Positions 36,875 to 44,569 of a stretch of 64,000 bases of DNA are shown one piece after another. The stretch is taken from positions 124,001 to 188,000 of the forward strand of contig NZ_VFVL01000001.1 in the NCBI RefSeq assembly GCF_006442815.1. Direction: 5' to 3'. The position numbers were made by a program, and so were the translations under genes. How positions within the stretch are numbered: the stretch's first letter is position 1; every line of letters begins with the position of its first letter. The notes under the pieces were generated by a model that had not been told where the DNA came from, ran no database searches, and worked only from the letters and a program-made list of their open reading frames with translations. This stretch comes from Mesorhizobium sp. B2-4-3. GTDB taxonomy: Bacteria > Pseudomonadota > Alphaproteobacteria > Rhizobiales > Rhizobiaceae.

Positions 36875-37312
36875 ATGAGCGCTAATGGCCTCGACGTTTT
36901 CGACAAGACGATACAGACCACCAATATCTGGCTGAAGGAGATCATGGATGATCTCGGGCCCGATCGGCAGTTGGCGTGGCATACCCTTGGCGTCGTCCTG
37001 CGAACCTTGCGCGACAGGCTGCCGCCGGACCTGGGGGCCAATCTCGCCGCCGAGTTGCCGCTCTTGATCCGCGGAGCCTATTACGATCAGTACAACCCAT
37101 CCGATCAGCCAAGCCACGACCGATCGATCGACGAGTTTCTGGACCCGGTTGCGGACGCATTGAAGGCCACGCGGCCGGTCGATCCAGGCGATGCGGCGCG
37201 CGCGGTATTCAAGACACTTGTCCATCATGTCGATCTCGGCCAATCGGCCAAGGTGCGCGCCGCCCTGCCCAGCGACATTCAGATGCTTTGGCCGGGCAGC
37301 GTCGGTGCATAG
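36875..37312 (+). CDS. DUF2267 domain protein
   Basis: Helical protein of 145 residues. It shows the DUF2267 pattern TTNIWLKEIMDDLGPDRQLA, TLRDRLPPDLGANLAAELP and LIRGAYYDQYNPSD. Two adjacent ATGs (36872, 36875) follow GGAGG; 36875 has the better spacing. The molecular role is unknown; members are often found among stress and envelope genes, as here. Confidence 0.85.
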   Translation: MSANGLDVFDKTIQTTNIWLKEIMDDLGPDRQLAWHTLGVVLRTLRDRLPPDLGANLAAELPLLIRGAYYDQYNPSDQPSHDRSIDEFLDPVADALKATRPVDPGDAARAVFKTLVHHVDLGQSAKVRAALPSDIQMLWPGSVGA

Positions 37313-37535
37313 GCGGATTCCTCCCTGCCGGCGTGGGCCTTCTACACACATCCTGGCATTGTGCTGCTTTTGACGATGTCGAAAAGCTCAAGGGCTTCGC
37401 AGGCCTTGGGATCGGCAGTCACCTTTAGCTCGCGCTTGTCTGCGGATATTCCCGAAATACCGAGCAGACCGGATTCTCGTGAAGGAGGTGCCGAAGTTCG
37501 TCCGGCGCGGGTTTGTTCCGAACGCCGCCAACAAG

Positions 37536-37560
37536 GGAACCAACCGCAATCCTGCTGGTT
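37536..37560 (+). promoter_or_regulatory. GGAAC-N18-TT promoter ahead of the TPP-enzyme stub
   Basis: GGAAC at 37536 and TT at 37559 (reading GGTT), 26 bases before the stub ATG. It would now drive the stub and the Pcm/esterase fusion. Confidence 0.55.
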
Positions 37561-37585
37561 CGGAAGCCAACAGCGGAACCTCGCC

Positions 37586-37741
37586 ATGCCCAATGCGGCC
37601 GAAACCTTCGTCGACACCTTGATTGCCTGGAACGTCGAAGTCGTGTTCGGGCTTCTCGGCGACGGCATCAACGGCGTCATGGAGGCGCTGCGAAAAAACC
37701 AGGACAAAATTTCTTTCGTTCAAGTGCGGCACAAGGAATAG
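37586..37741 (+). pseudogene. 5' stub of a thiamine-pyrophosphate enzyme
   Basis: The 51 codons read MPNAAETFVDTLIAWNVEVV then FGLLGDGINGVMEALRKNQD and end VQVRHKE-stop. This is the N-terminal start of a pyruvate-oxidase/acetolactate-synthase-type enzyme (normally over 500 residues) up to the position just before the catalytic glutamate (usually HEE). The rest is missing, and the next gene begins 17 bases later, so a deletion joined the stub to the pcm gene. Confidence 0.8.
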
Positions 37742-37757
37742 GATGGAGGGAATTCCG

Positions 37758-39748
37758 ATGCTCGATCTTTCGCAAGAGCGCCGTCGGATGGTCGATGTTC
37801 ATCTCGGTCGTCGCGGCATCCGTAACAGGGAAATCCTGGCGGCGATGCGGGAAGTTCCACGCGAAGCCTTCGTCGATCCCGGCTACGAAGAATTCGCCTA
37901 TGAAGACGGAGCGCTGCCGATCGCGGAGGGGCAGACCATATCGCAGCCCTACATCGTCGCCTTCATGCTGGAAATAGCAGAGATCGGCCCGGGCGACCAG
38001 GTGCTCGAAGTTGGCACCGGATCCGGCTACGCAGCCGCGGTCATGAGCCGCGTGTCGACCATGTTTACACGATCGAACGCCATGCAGCGCTGGCCGAGGC
38101 GGCGCAGCGGCGCTTTCAGCAACTTGGCTATGGCAATATCGACGTGCGGACCGGCGACGGCACAAGGGGCTGGCCCGAAGCGGCGCCCTTCGATGCCATC
38201 GTGGTCGCGGCGAGCGGACCGGGCGCGCCGTTGGCCTTGCAGCAGCAGCTCGATGTCGGCGGCAGGCTGGTTATCCCGGTCGGCGACGATCCCGACGAGC
38301 AGCGGCTGCTCAAGGTAACCCGCACCGGCGCCTCGACTTACAACGAGGAGGATTTCGGCGGGGTGCGCTTCGTCCCGCTGATTGGCGAACAGGGCTGGCG
38401 GGAAGAAAGCCGCCCACGGATTGCCCGCACGATACCGCTTGCCCGCCCGCACAGCCTGCCGGAGATGATCGCCGCGGCGGCCGAGCCGCTTTTGGACTTC
38501 GACGACTCAGGCTTCGCCGAAGCGTTCGACCGGTTCGCGGACCGACGGGTCGTCCTGCTCGGCGAGGCCAGCCACGGCACGTCCGAATTCTACCGGGCGC
38601 GCGCGGCAATCAGCAAAAGGCTGATCGAGAGGTACGGCTTCACGATCGTCGCGGTCGAGGCCGATTGGCCCGATGCCGCCGCGATCGACCGCTATGTCCG
38701 CGGCCGCGGCGCCTCGCCCGGCGCCGCTCGGCCGTTCCAGCGCTTTCCAACCTGGATGTGGCGCAACACCGACGTCGCGGCATTCATGGAATGGCTGCGC
38801 GAGCACAATGACAAGGTCAAGGCGCTGCAGCCGCAAGCGGGCTTCTATGGCCTCGATATCTACAACATGCGCGGCTCGATAGCGGCCGTCCTGGAGTATC
38901 TCGATCGCGTCGACCCGGAAGCGGCAAGGGTTGCACGGGAGCGCTATGGCTGCCTGACGCCGTGGCAGACCGAACCGTCGACCTATGCCCGGGCCGCGCT
39001 GACCAAGGGCTATCGCGAATGCGAGCAAGCGGTCCTCGAGCAATGCCGCGACATGCTGGCGAGGCAACTCGATCAAGCCGGACAGGACGGCGAGGAACTG
39101 TTCGACGCCGCGCAGAATGCCCGGCTCATTGCCTCCGCCGAGCGTTATTACCGCACTATGTACTATGGCGGATCGCAATCCTGGAATTTGCGCGACACGC
39201 ATATGTTCGAAACGCTGGAACGCATTCTCGGCGCGCGGGGACCGAACGCCAAAGCCGTGGTGTGGGCGCACAATTCCCATATCGGCGATGCGCGTTATAC
39301 CGAAATGGGAATCTCGCGCGAGGAAGTGAATATCGGCCAGCTCTGCCGCCAGCGGTTCGGCGATGCCGCGGCACTCATCGGTTTCGGCACGCATGCAGGC
39401 ACTGTCGCCGCAGCGACCGACTGGGGCGGCGAGATGGAAATCAAGTCGGTGCGGCCTTCTCGCGAAGACAGCTACGAACGGCTCTGCCACGACGCCGGCA
39501 TCGACCGGTTCCTGCTTGACCTCGGGCGCGACCCGGACCTGCGCGACCGCCTGATCGAGCGCCGCCTGGAACGCTTCATCGGGGTGATCTACCGGCCGGA
39601 AACCGAACTGCACAGCCACTATGCCGACGCCTCGCTGGCGCGGCAGTTCGATGCCTTTGTGTGGTTCGATGAAACCAGCGCCGTCACGCCGCTCGGCCCC
39701 GAGCACGCGGCTGGAGGCGTCCCCGAAACCTATCCATTCGGCGTTTGA
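37758..39748 (+). pseudogene. Protein-L-isoaspartate methyltransferase/erythromycin esterase fusion, frameshifted
   Basis: The N-terminal 200 residues are a Pcm methyltransferase (EGQTISQPYIVAFML, SAM motif VLEVGTGSGYAA), a repair enzyme for damaged aspartyl residues. From about codon 245 an erythromycin-esterase-type domain follows (VVLLGEASHGTSEF, AVEADWPDAAAIDRYV, VWAHNSHIGD). The frame breaks near 38055-38057: after SRVS the sequence continues as DHVYTIERHA only in the next frame, consistent with loss of one base. Repaired, the protein is about 663 residues. Start ATG 37758 has GGAGGG eight bases upstream. It could be a true pseudogene or a sequencing error. Confidence 0.8.
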
Positions 39749-39752
39749 CGCC

Positions 39753-39777
39753 GGAACATTCGGCATCCCTTCCAGTT
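39753..39777 (+). promoter_or_regulatory. GGAAC-N18-TT promoter for the 39901 gene
   Basis: GGAAC at 39753, TT at 39776 (reading AGTT), four bases after the esterase stop and 124 bases before the next start. It matches the EcfG/RpoE2 consensus. Confidence 0.55.
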
Positions 39778-39900
39778 TGGGAGGCCAGAGCAATTCCAGG
39801 AAAAGTGTGAGCGGGGCTCGGCGCCTTCGCCGTAGCCAAAGGGACAGGGCGCTTCGCCGTTTTCCGCGAAACGGTGAAACGCACCAATCGAGGAACAGTC

Positions 39901-40104
39901 ATGAGTGGAAACCAGCACCCGAAATCGAAAAGACCGAGCGACGCCGATATAAGTAACGATCCCGGCATTGGAACCTCCAAGGGTACCATCAAGGAAGGTG
40001 ACGAGTTGGAGCATGGCGAGAACACGGTCGAGGGAGATGTCGAGAACGACACCACCTCAACGGGCGGAATCAATCCGCGTCAGAAAATTCGCACGAACAA
40101 GTAA
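39901..40104 (+). CDS. Small hydrophilic protein of unknown function
   Basis: Protein of 67 residues, acidic and rich in Gly, Asp and Thr, without a membrane segment or recognised domain. It contains SDADISNDPGIGTSKGTIKE. ATG 39901 follows GAGGAACAGTC, a good ribosome site, and an EcfG-type promoter lies upstream. Composition suggests an intrinsically disordered stress protein; this is a guess. Confidence 0.65.
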   Translation: MSGNQHPKSKRPSDADISNDPGIGTSKGTIKEGDELEHGENTVEGDVENDTTSTGGINPRQKIRTNK

Positions 40105-40215
40105 ACTATCCTCGCCCTCACTCCCGCCCGTACCAGGGGCCACTGGCACGGGCGGGATTCCAAAGGCGACGTTTCCCGACGCTTTGCAAATTCGATCAAT
40201 CCATTCGAATCCGAT

Positions 40216-40240
40216 GGAACAAACCTCTCGGCGCCCGATT
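40216..40240 (+). promoter_or_regulatory. GGAAC-N18-TT promoter for the DUF2934 gene
   Basis: GGAAC at 40216 and TT at 40239 (reading GATT), 43 bases before ATG 40284. Confidence 0.55.
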
Positions 40241-40283
40241 AGTCGCAGACAAGCGCCCAGTTCAGGCGCGAGAGGAGGTCGGC

Positions 40284-40487
40284 ATGGACCGGGAAGACCG
40301 CATCAGGCAGCGCGCCCACGAGATCTGGGAACGCGAAGGCCGCCCCGACGGGCGTGAGCAGGAACATTGGGATCAAGCCGTCCAGGAGATCGAGTCGGAA
40401 GGCTCGGAAGCCGAGCGCGGCCCGGTGACACCGGATCCCGCGGTTGGCGTCGGCTCGGATCCGGCCGCCAACAGGCCCGGCGGCTGA
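40284..40487 (+). CDS. DUF2934 domain protein
   Basis: Protein of 67 residues. The N-terminal half is the DUF2934 signature (RIRQRAHEIWEREGRPDGRE, EHWDQAVQEIE). GAGAGGAGG lies just upstream of ATG 40284. Function is unknown; these proteins are common in rhizobial stress regulons. The 40506 membrane peptide follows 18 bases later in the same unit. Confidence 0.85.
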   Translation: MDREDRIRQRAHEIWEREGRPDGREQEHWDQAVQEIESEGSEAERGPVTPDPAVGVGSDPAANRPGG

Positions 40488-40505
40488 AGGCAAGGCGACC
40501 AGCGA

Positions 40506-40643
40506 ATGCGCCGTATCGGTACACTTGTCGCGGCTCTGCTGATCGTGCTGATCGCCCTTTGGCTTTGGGCTGACCTGAACAGCAGACGCCCCAGTGGCGG
40601 CGCCCAGCAACCCTCGCCGCACGCTATCGACCAAGGTGGCTGA
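40506..40643 (+). CDS. 45-residue single-span membrane peptide
   Basis: ATG 40506 opens a 45-codon frame: MRRIGTLVAALLIVLIALWL followed by WADLNSRRPSGG and a Pro/Gln-rich tail. A positively charged start and one membrane helix make it a probable inner-membrane peptide. The ribosome site is weak (AAGGCGACCAGCGA), so it may be translated by coupling to the DUF2934 gene upstream. No family is recognised. Confidence 0.55.
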   Translation: MRRIGTLVAALLIVLIALWLWADLNSRRPSGGAQQPSPHAIDQGG

Positions 40644-40828
40644 GGTACGGCCAGCTCACCGGCCACCGTGTCGCGCTTCAGCTTGCAGCCTCGCGATCGA
40701 GCATGTCCGGATCGTTGCCGTATTTCAGGATCGGCGCCACCCTGCTTGGAATAGCGCTCGCGCGGAGCCTGCATTGATCCCAGCCGTGTCGTCCCGCGAC
40801 CCGCGCTCGCCGGACGACACGTTTATTG

Positions 40829-41260
40829 TCAATGCACGAAGCGGCTCCTGAGCCAGGCGAGAACCCGATTGCCTTTTACGATCCTGCGAACTCGCGCGGC
40901 CGCCCAGCTCGCCTGCATCGTGGCGCCGGCATGACAGCTGCAGACGACGTCATGCAACTGCCAATCGGAAAGCTCGAAGAAGCGCTTCGCCTCGCCATAG
41001 GTGTCCGATTGCAATCCGGCTGCGCGCAGCAACGGATCATCGAACGCAACCGTAAGCGGCGATCCGTCCGCCCGCACCCGTTCGCGAACTCCCGGATCGA
41101 CATATTCGGTGCCGGTCAGCGCGGAGAGGCAGCGCAGGGGGTTGCGGTCGAGCAGTTCCGCCCACCGCTCGATCCGCTGCGTTCTCGTTGCAAGGGGGAT
41201 CAATCCGAGCCGGTCGACGACCGCCACCGATTGAAGTTCGTATGAGGTCTGATGCTTCAT
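40829..41260 (-). CDS. Conserved-looking hypothetical protein
   Basis: Protein of 143 residues from ATG 41260, which has AGGAGA six bases upstream; the longer frame to 41455 has none. It begins MKHQTSYELQSVAVVDRLGL and has a cysteine pair in DVVCSCHAGATM. No domain is recognised and there is no signal peptide. An EcfG-type promoter lies 146 bases upstream. Confidence 0.6.
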   Translation of the reverse strand: MKHQTSYELQSVAVVDRLGLIPLATRTQRIERWAELLDRNPLRCLSALTGTEYVDPGVRERVRADGSPLTVAFDDPLLRAAGLQSDTYGEAKRFFELSDWQLHDVVCSCHAGATMQASWAAARVRRIVKGNRVLAWLRSRFVH

Positions 41261-41569
41261 TGCTGTCTCCTGTGGTTCTTGGCGGCATCCGCACCGCGGC
41301 AGAATCCTGCCGGGGCATGAAGCCCACGCCTGCGAGCGCAGGCCGACAGGTGTTGCCCACCCCGTCTTCAATAGCCACCTGGCACGGCGTCTGAAGCGAA
41401 CCCCGAACTGCCAGCGATCTCGTATGTTCCAGCCATCCTTCGCGACGATGGGCAAGCGTTTGAACCTGAAGCAAACGGAACATCGTGGAGAACGCAGGTC
41501 AAACGCCTGACCATGGTGTTCTTCGAGCTGGCTCGGCGCAATCCGCGACCAACTGGCCTGCGAGTTCGA
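41261..41569. other. Intergenic interval holding the promoter of the 41260 gene
   Basis: About 309 bases between two minus-strand genes. Apart from the GGAAC-N18-TT element at 41406-41430 I see no gene or structure in it. Confidence 0.4.
41406..41430 (-). promoter_or_regulatory. GGAAC-N18-TT promoter, minus strand
   Basis: On the minus strand GGAAC covers 41430-41426 and TT 41407-41406 (reading AGTT). It faces the 143-residue hypothetical gene starting at 41260. Confidence 0.5.
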
Positions 41570-41806
41570 TCAAATGACGGATCGGCGCGGGATGTGTTGC
41601 TGCGCCGTGGTTGCGACGCTGCCGATGGGATTCGGACCTGCCTGCTCGTTGCCGAGACGGAGTTCTATCACGTCGGAGCCCAACAAGGCGGCGCGCGCCT
41701 CGAAGAGACGAAGAAACTCGGGTCTGAGCCCATCGCCCCGTGAATTCGCAAGCGTATGCAGTGACATGAAGGGATGCATTATCATACCTTTCATCATACC
41801 TTTCAC
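41570..41806 (-). CDS. Possible small hypothetical protein
   Basis: Open frame of 78 codons whose first residues, MKGMMKGMIMHPF, come from a 12-base tandem repeat that duplicates an AAAGG ribosome-like site and ATG. The remainder includes LRPEFLRLFEARAALLGSDV. It lies 15 bases downstream of the 41822 gene on the same strand. I recognise no family and the coding call is weak. Confidence 0.35.
   Translation of the reverse strand: MKGMMKGMIMHPFMSLHTLANSRGDGLRPEFLRLFEARAALLGSDVIELRLGNEQAGPNPIGSVATTAQQHIPRRSVI
41781..41804. repeat. Tandem duplication of a 12-mer at a start codon
   Basis: ATCATACCTTTC occurs twice in direct succession (41781-41792, 41793-41804). On the minus strand each unit is GAAAGGTATGAT, that is, a ribosome-like site followed by ATG. 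Confidence 0.7.
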
Positions 41807-41821
41807 AGACGCCGACTTCCC

Positions 41822-42314
41822 TCACATCGCGGTGGTTGCCCTTTCCTGCCTTGCTTCTTCGAAATCGACGGACAAGACGACATCACCGCCGCCGCCACGA
41901 ACCCGAACCGCCCAACCGTCCTGACGCGGTTCGGCCGCATCGTCGAGCAGATCGACCGCCGACCGCAGCGCCTCGTCATGAACAGCTTCGAGGTTGGGCA
42001 AGTCCACGCCTTCGACCCGCCTCACACTGCCGCCGTCGCGATATTCGAATGTGTACGGACCCTGGCCCGTGTCTCCTGACCGCTCGACGCCAGGCCGGCC
42101 GCGTCCACCTGCCGTCTGGTTGGTCTCGTTCTGCCGGGGAGCCGAACGCCGCGCACTGAAGCATCATCTCTCTGGCGCGATCGATAAGCGCGGCGTCGCT
42201 GAGCAACGGGTCGGACACAATCATGGTGACAGCGATCCTTTCCCCGCCCTCGCCAAGAAACTCGACTGTCGCGCCTTTGGGATCGGCATGTATCGCTGTG
42301 TCGAGAACTTGCAT
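41822..42314 (-). pseudogene. Small stress-type gene with probable frameshift (DUF6894-like C-terminal part)
   Basis: ATG 42314, with GAGGCAGGA upstream, opens a protein-like frame (MQVLDTAIHADPKGATVEFL, AVTMIVSDPLLSDAAL) that turns into Arg-rich junk after about 75 codons. The adjacent frame is open there and continues as PYTFEYRDGG, VEGVDLPNLEAVHDEALRSA and VVLSVDFEEARQE to a stop at 41822, resembling DUF6894. The second frame has no good start, so a one-base shift near 42060-42150 probably splits one gene. Two overlapping genes remain possible. Confidence 0.5.
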
Positions 42315-42345
42315 TCCTGCCTCGTTGTTCCGGTATCGAGGTTAC

Positions 42346-42370
42346 AAGGCTCCCCTGACCCGAAAGTTCC
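42346..42370 (-). promoter_or_regulatory. GGAAC-N18-TT promoter for the 42314 gene
   Basis: Minus strand: GGAAC 42370-42366, TT 42347-42346 (reading CCTT), 32 bases upstream of ATG 42314. Confidence 0.5.
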
Positions 42371-42475
42371 GTCCGAGTTCAAGAATCGATCTCAACCGTG
42401 CGCCTGACGTCGCGCAGGCAATGAACTCGAAGGCGCTTGCTTGCTTGATCCCATCTCCTGCCTTGACTGCCGGCT

Positions 42476-42500
42476 GGAACAGCGGGGCCGGATGCAAGTT
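42476..42500 (+). promoter_or_regulatory. GGAAC-N18-TT promoter for the 42522 gene
   Basis: GGAAC at 42476, TT at 42499 (reading AGTT). The ribosome site of the gene begins about ten bases later, so the leader would be very short. Confidence 0.55.
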
Positions 42501-42521
42501 TGGGAACAAAGGAGGCGCAAA

Positions 42522-42839
42522 ATGTCACCCAACCAACGCACCGCTGCCGAGTCCCGCGGCGAAATCCAGGCCGGCAGGACCCAGGACAAGACGCCCGGTT
42601 TCGATCCGGCGGCGGCGCCGCAGGAGGCTGATGCCGAGGCTGGCGGTGCCGCGACTTCCGTCCAGGCGGCCAAGGCGCGCAAACCCAACTTCACCAACCA
42701 GGCGAGCTTTGCCGATGCGATGCGACCGCCGGATAACGCGTCCGACCTGCAGCCGCGCAGGAACGGTCCGGTGCTGGTCATCGTGGCGCTGGTTGTCGTA
42801 GCCGCCGTCGCATTTGTTGTCGCGGCAGCCTTTCGCTAG
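42522..42839 (+). CDS. Tail-anchored-type hypothetical membrane protein
   Basis: Protein of 105 residues. A hydrophilic, Ala/Gln/Pro-rich region (about 80 residues, including FTNQASFADAMRPPDNASDL) is followed by one C-terminal membrane helix (VLVIVALVVVAAVAFVVAAA). ATG 42522 has a very strong site, AAAGGAGG. The topology suggests a tail-anchored inner-membrane protein with a cytoplasmic domain. The family is unknown. Confidence 0.7.
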   Translation: MSPNQRTAAESRGEIQAGRTQDKTPGFDPAAAPQEADAEAGGAATSVQAAKARKPNFTNQASFADAMRPPDNASDLQPRRNGPVLVIVALVVVAAVAFVVAAAFR

Positions 42840-42847
42840 CCGCGAAG

Positions 42848-42872
42848 GGAACATCGCTCCTCGTTCCAGGTT
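42848..42872 (+). promoter_or_regulatory. GGAAC-N18-TT promoter for the 42896 small gene
   Basis: GGAAC at 42848, TT at 42871 (reading GGTT), 24 bases before ATG 42896. It starts nine bases after the stop of the preceding gene. Confidence 0.55.
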
Positions 42873-42895
42873 TGATAGCGCAGGAGGCTGTTGCG

Positions 42896-43042
42896 ATGCC
42901 AAGCTTAAGGATTTTGTTTCGCCATCTGTGGCGTCGGAAAGCCCAACCCACCACCGACCCGTCCCCAGTGGATGCCATTGTCCGCCTGCTGCGGGACGCC
43001 AATAAGCAGAGCGGCACTGGCGGCATTCGGGATCGGGATTGA
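42896..43042 (+). CDS. 48-residue basic small protein
   Basis: ATG 42896 opens a 48-codon frame (MPSLRILFRHLWRRKAQPTT, VDAIVRLLRDANKQSG). CAGGAGG lies eight bases upstream and an EcfG-type promoter just before that. The frame is an amphipathic, Arg-rich peptide. No family is recognised. Promoter plus ribosome site make it more credible than its length suggests. Confidence 0.55.
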   Translation: MPSLRILFRHLWRRKAQPTTDPSPVDAIVRLLRDANKQSGTGGIRDRD

Positions 43043-43083
43043 GTTCGCTGTTGCGAGGCGACGTGACTTCAGCGGATCGGCAA

Positions 43084-43108
43084 GGAACAAAGCCGATAAC
43101 GCACTGTT
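43084..43108 (+). promoter_or_regulatory. GGAAC-N18-TT promoter ahead of the flavodoxin/ligase chimera
   Basis: GGAAC at 43084, TT at 43107 (reading TGTT), 90 bases before the chimera's first ATG. Confidence 0.5.
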
Positions 43109-43197
43109 AGGCGTCCGGCCGAGCTCCCTTACGAAAGCGCCACCATCCAAGGCTCGGATCGTCAGGGCGAGACGATCGCCCCAAGCCGCAGGAGGAT

Positions 43198-43461
43198 ATG
43201 ATGCCGCTCACCGCATTCGCGCTCAATTGCACGCTCAAAATGCCGACGGATGGCGGACCGGGCTTCACCGGCAAGGCGCCGGGCGGACCGAGCCGCTGGA
43301 GCACGGAGCGCAGCGGAGCATGGGAACCCGTGAAGCCGGAACTGGTCGTCGAAGTTCGTTTCGACCATGTCACCAGCGACCGTTTCCGCCATGGCACAAA
43401 GCTTTTGCGCTGGCGGCCTGACAAAGCGCCCCGCCAATGCACGTTCGAGCAGATCGCGTAG
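43198..43461 (+). pseudogene. Chimeric remnant: flavodoxin-type start joined to ATP-dependent DNA ligase end
   Basis: The frame begins MMPLTAFALNCTLK, the usual first residues of a rhizobial flavodoxin/NAD(P)H-reductase family protein, behind a perfect AGGAGG site. It then passes into GFTGKAPGGPSRWSTERSGA, VVEVRFDHVTSDRFRHGT and LLRWRPDKAPRQC, the C-terminal OB-fold end of an ATP-dependent DNA ligase. At 87 codons it lacks every catalytic part of both. A deletion fused the 5' end of one gene to the 3' end of the other, in frame. Confidence 0.75.
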
Positions 43462-43474
43462 CTGCGCCCTTGCC

Positions 43475-43499
43475 GGAACAATCGACCGCCAGGGCGGTT
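43475..43499 (+). promoter_or_regulatory. GGAAC-N18-TT promoter for the 43538 gene
   Basis: GGAAC at 43475, TT at 43498 (reading GGTT), 39 bases before ATG 43538. Confidence 0.55.
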
Positions 43500-43537
43500 C
43501 CTGAAAGGAAACAGCCAGCCGAGTATTGGAGAACGAT

Positions 43538-43816
43538 ATGGACCCTCGTAACAAGCAGCGATCCGCACGGCAGGACGAAGCCGAAGCGCCGACCATCGAA
43601 CAGCAGGACTGGGATTCCTTCGAGGGCAACAAAGTGCTTCCTGACAGCGTCGTCACCGAGAACGGTCCTGATCCGGGCGAGACCGAGGGGGCCTTGCCCG
43701 AAGAGGATGATGACAATCCCGATCAAGAGAGCGACGAGGCTCTGCCGGACGACGAGGAGGAACGAGTGCTGTCGCAAGATCCTTCCAAGGAAGGCAGCCG
43801 CTTCGACGAGGTCTAA
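43538..43816 (+). CDS. Highly acidic hypothetical protein
   Basis: Protein of 92 residues, very rich in Asp and Glu (LPEEDDDNPDQESDEALPDD), with no hydrophobic segment; probably disordered. ATG 43538 has GGAG six bases upstream; a TTG at 43526 is an unlikely alternative. It is convergent with the metallophosphoesterase gene, whose stop is three bases beyond. The role is unknown. Confidence 0.7.
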   Translation: MDPRNKQRSARQDEAEAPTIEQQDWDSFEGNKVLPDSVVTENGPDPGETEGALPEEDDDNPDQESDEALPDDEEERVLSQDPSKEGSRFDEV

Positions 43817-43819
43817 AGT

Positions 43820-44569
43820 TCAGATTTCGATCAGTGCGTAAGGCCGGCCCGTCGGCTTCGTGATGTGCATGGCGACGTTGTAGACTTTGGCGCCGCCGGG
43901 CGTCTGGCCTTCGTAGCTGCCGCGATGCGCATGGCCGTGCACGACAGCGCTCACCTTGAACCGGTCGATCGTTTCCGCAAGCCGGGATGATCCGAGGAAG
44001 GGGAAGATTTCCGGCGGCTCGCCGGCGACCGTCTCCGGGATCGGCGCGTAGTGAAGCACCACAAGCGTGCGTTTGGCGCGAACTTGCCGCATGGCGTTCT
44101 CAAGCCGCATCGCTTCATTGACGCTCTCGGCCACCATGGCTTTGATTGCCGGCTCGCCGAATGAGCCGAGCATCCTTGAGCCGAAACCGCCGACAAAACC
44201 CTTGACGCCGACAAAGCCGACATCCATCAATTCCGTCGCTTGCCCATCGAGGAGATGGACGCCGGCCTGACGGAGCGTCGCCGCGATCTGGTCGGCGCAG
44301 CCGGATTCGTAATCGTGATTGCCGAGCACAGCGACGATGGGGATCGAGCAGGCGCGCAGGTCCTCGGCAAGAAGCTCGGCCTCTTTGGGCTTGCCGAGAT
44401 TGGTGAGATCGCCGGTAAGCACCAGGATGTCGGCTTCGCGCGAAACCTCGCCGAACAGATCGCGGTAGGATGTCTGCGAATCTTCTTGAACATGCAGATC
44501 GCCCATGGCGGCGACTTTGACCTTTCCGTTGCCGTTCGATTTGCGGTCTGCCTTGCTTCGTTCAGCCAT
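43820..44569 (-). CDS. Calcineurin-type metallophosphoesterase
   Basis: Protein of 249 residues with the complete metal-site series AAMGDLH, LVLTGDLTNLG, AVLGNHDYE, LHYAPIP and VHGHAHRGS. It should hydrolyse a phosphoester in the cytoplasm; no signal peptide is seen and the substrate is unknown. I chose ATG 44569 (MAERSKAD) with GGAG upstream; a TTG at 44584 would add five codons. The start lies inside the end of the nucleotidyltransferase gene, so both are co-transcribed. Confidence 0.88.
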   Translation of the reverse strand: MAERSKADRKSNGNGKVKVAAMGDLHVQEDSQTSYRDLFGEVSREADILVLTGDLTNLGKPKEAELLAEDLRACSIPIVAVLGNHDYESGCADQIAATLRQAGVHLLDGQATELMDVGFVGVKGFVGGFGSRMLGSFGEPAIKAMVAESVNEAMRLENAMRQVRAKRTLVVLHYAPIPETVAGEPPEIFPFLGSSRLAETIDRFKVSAVVHGHAHRGSYEGQTPGGAKVYNVAMHITKPTGRPYALIEI

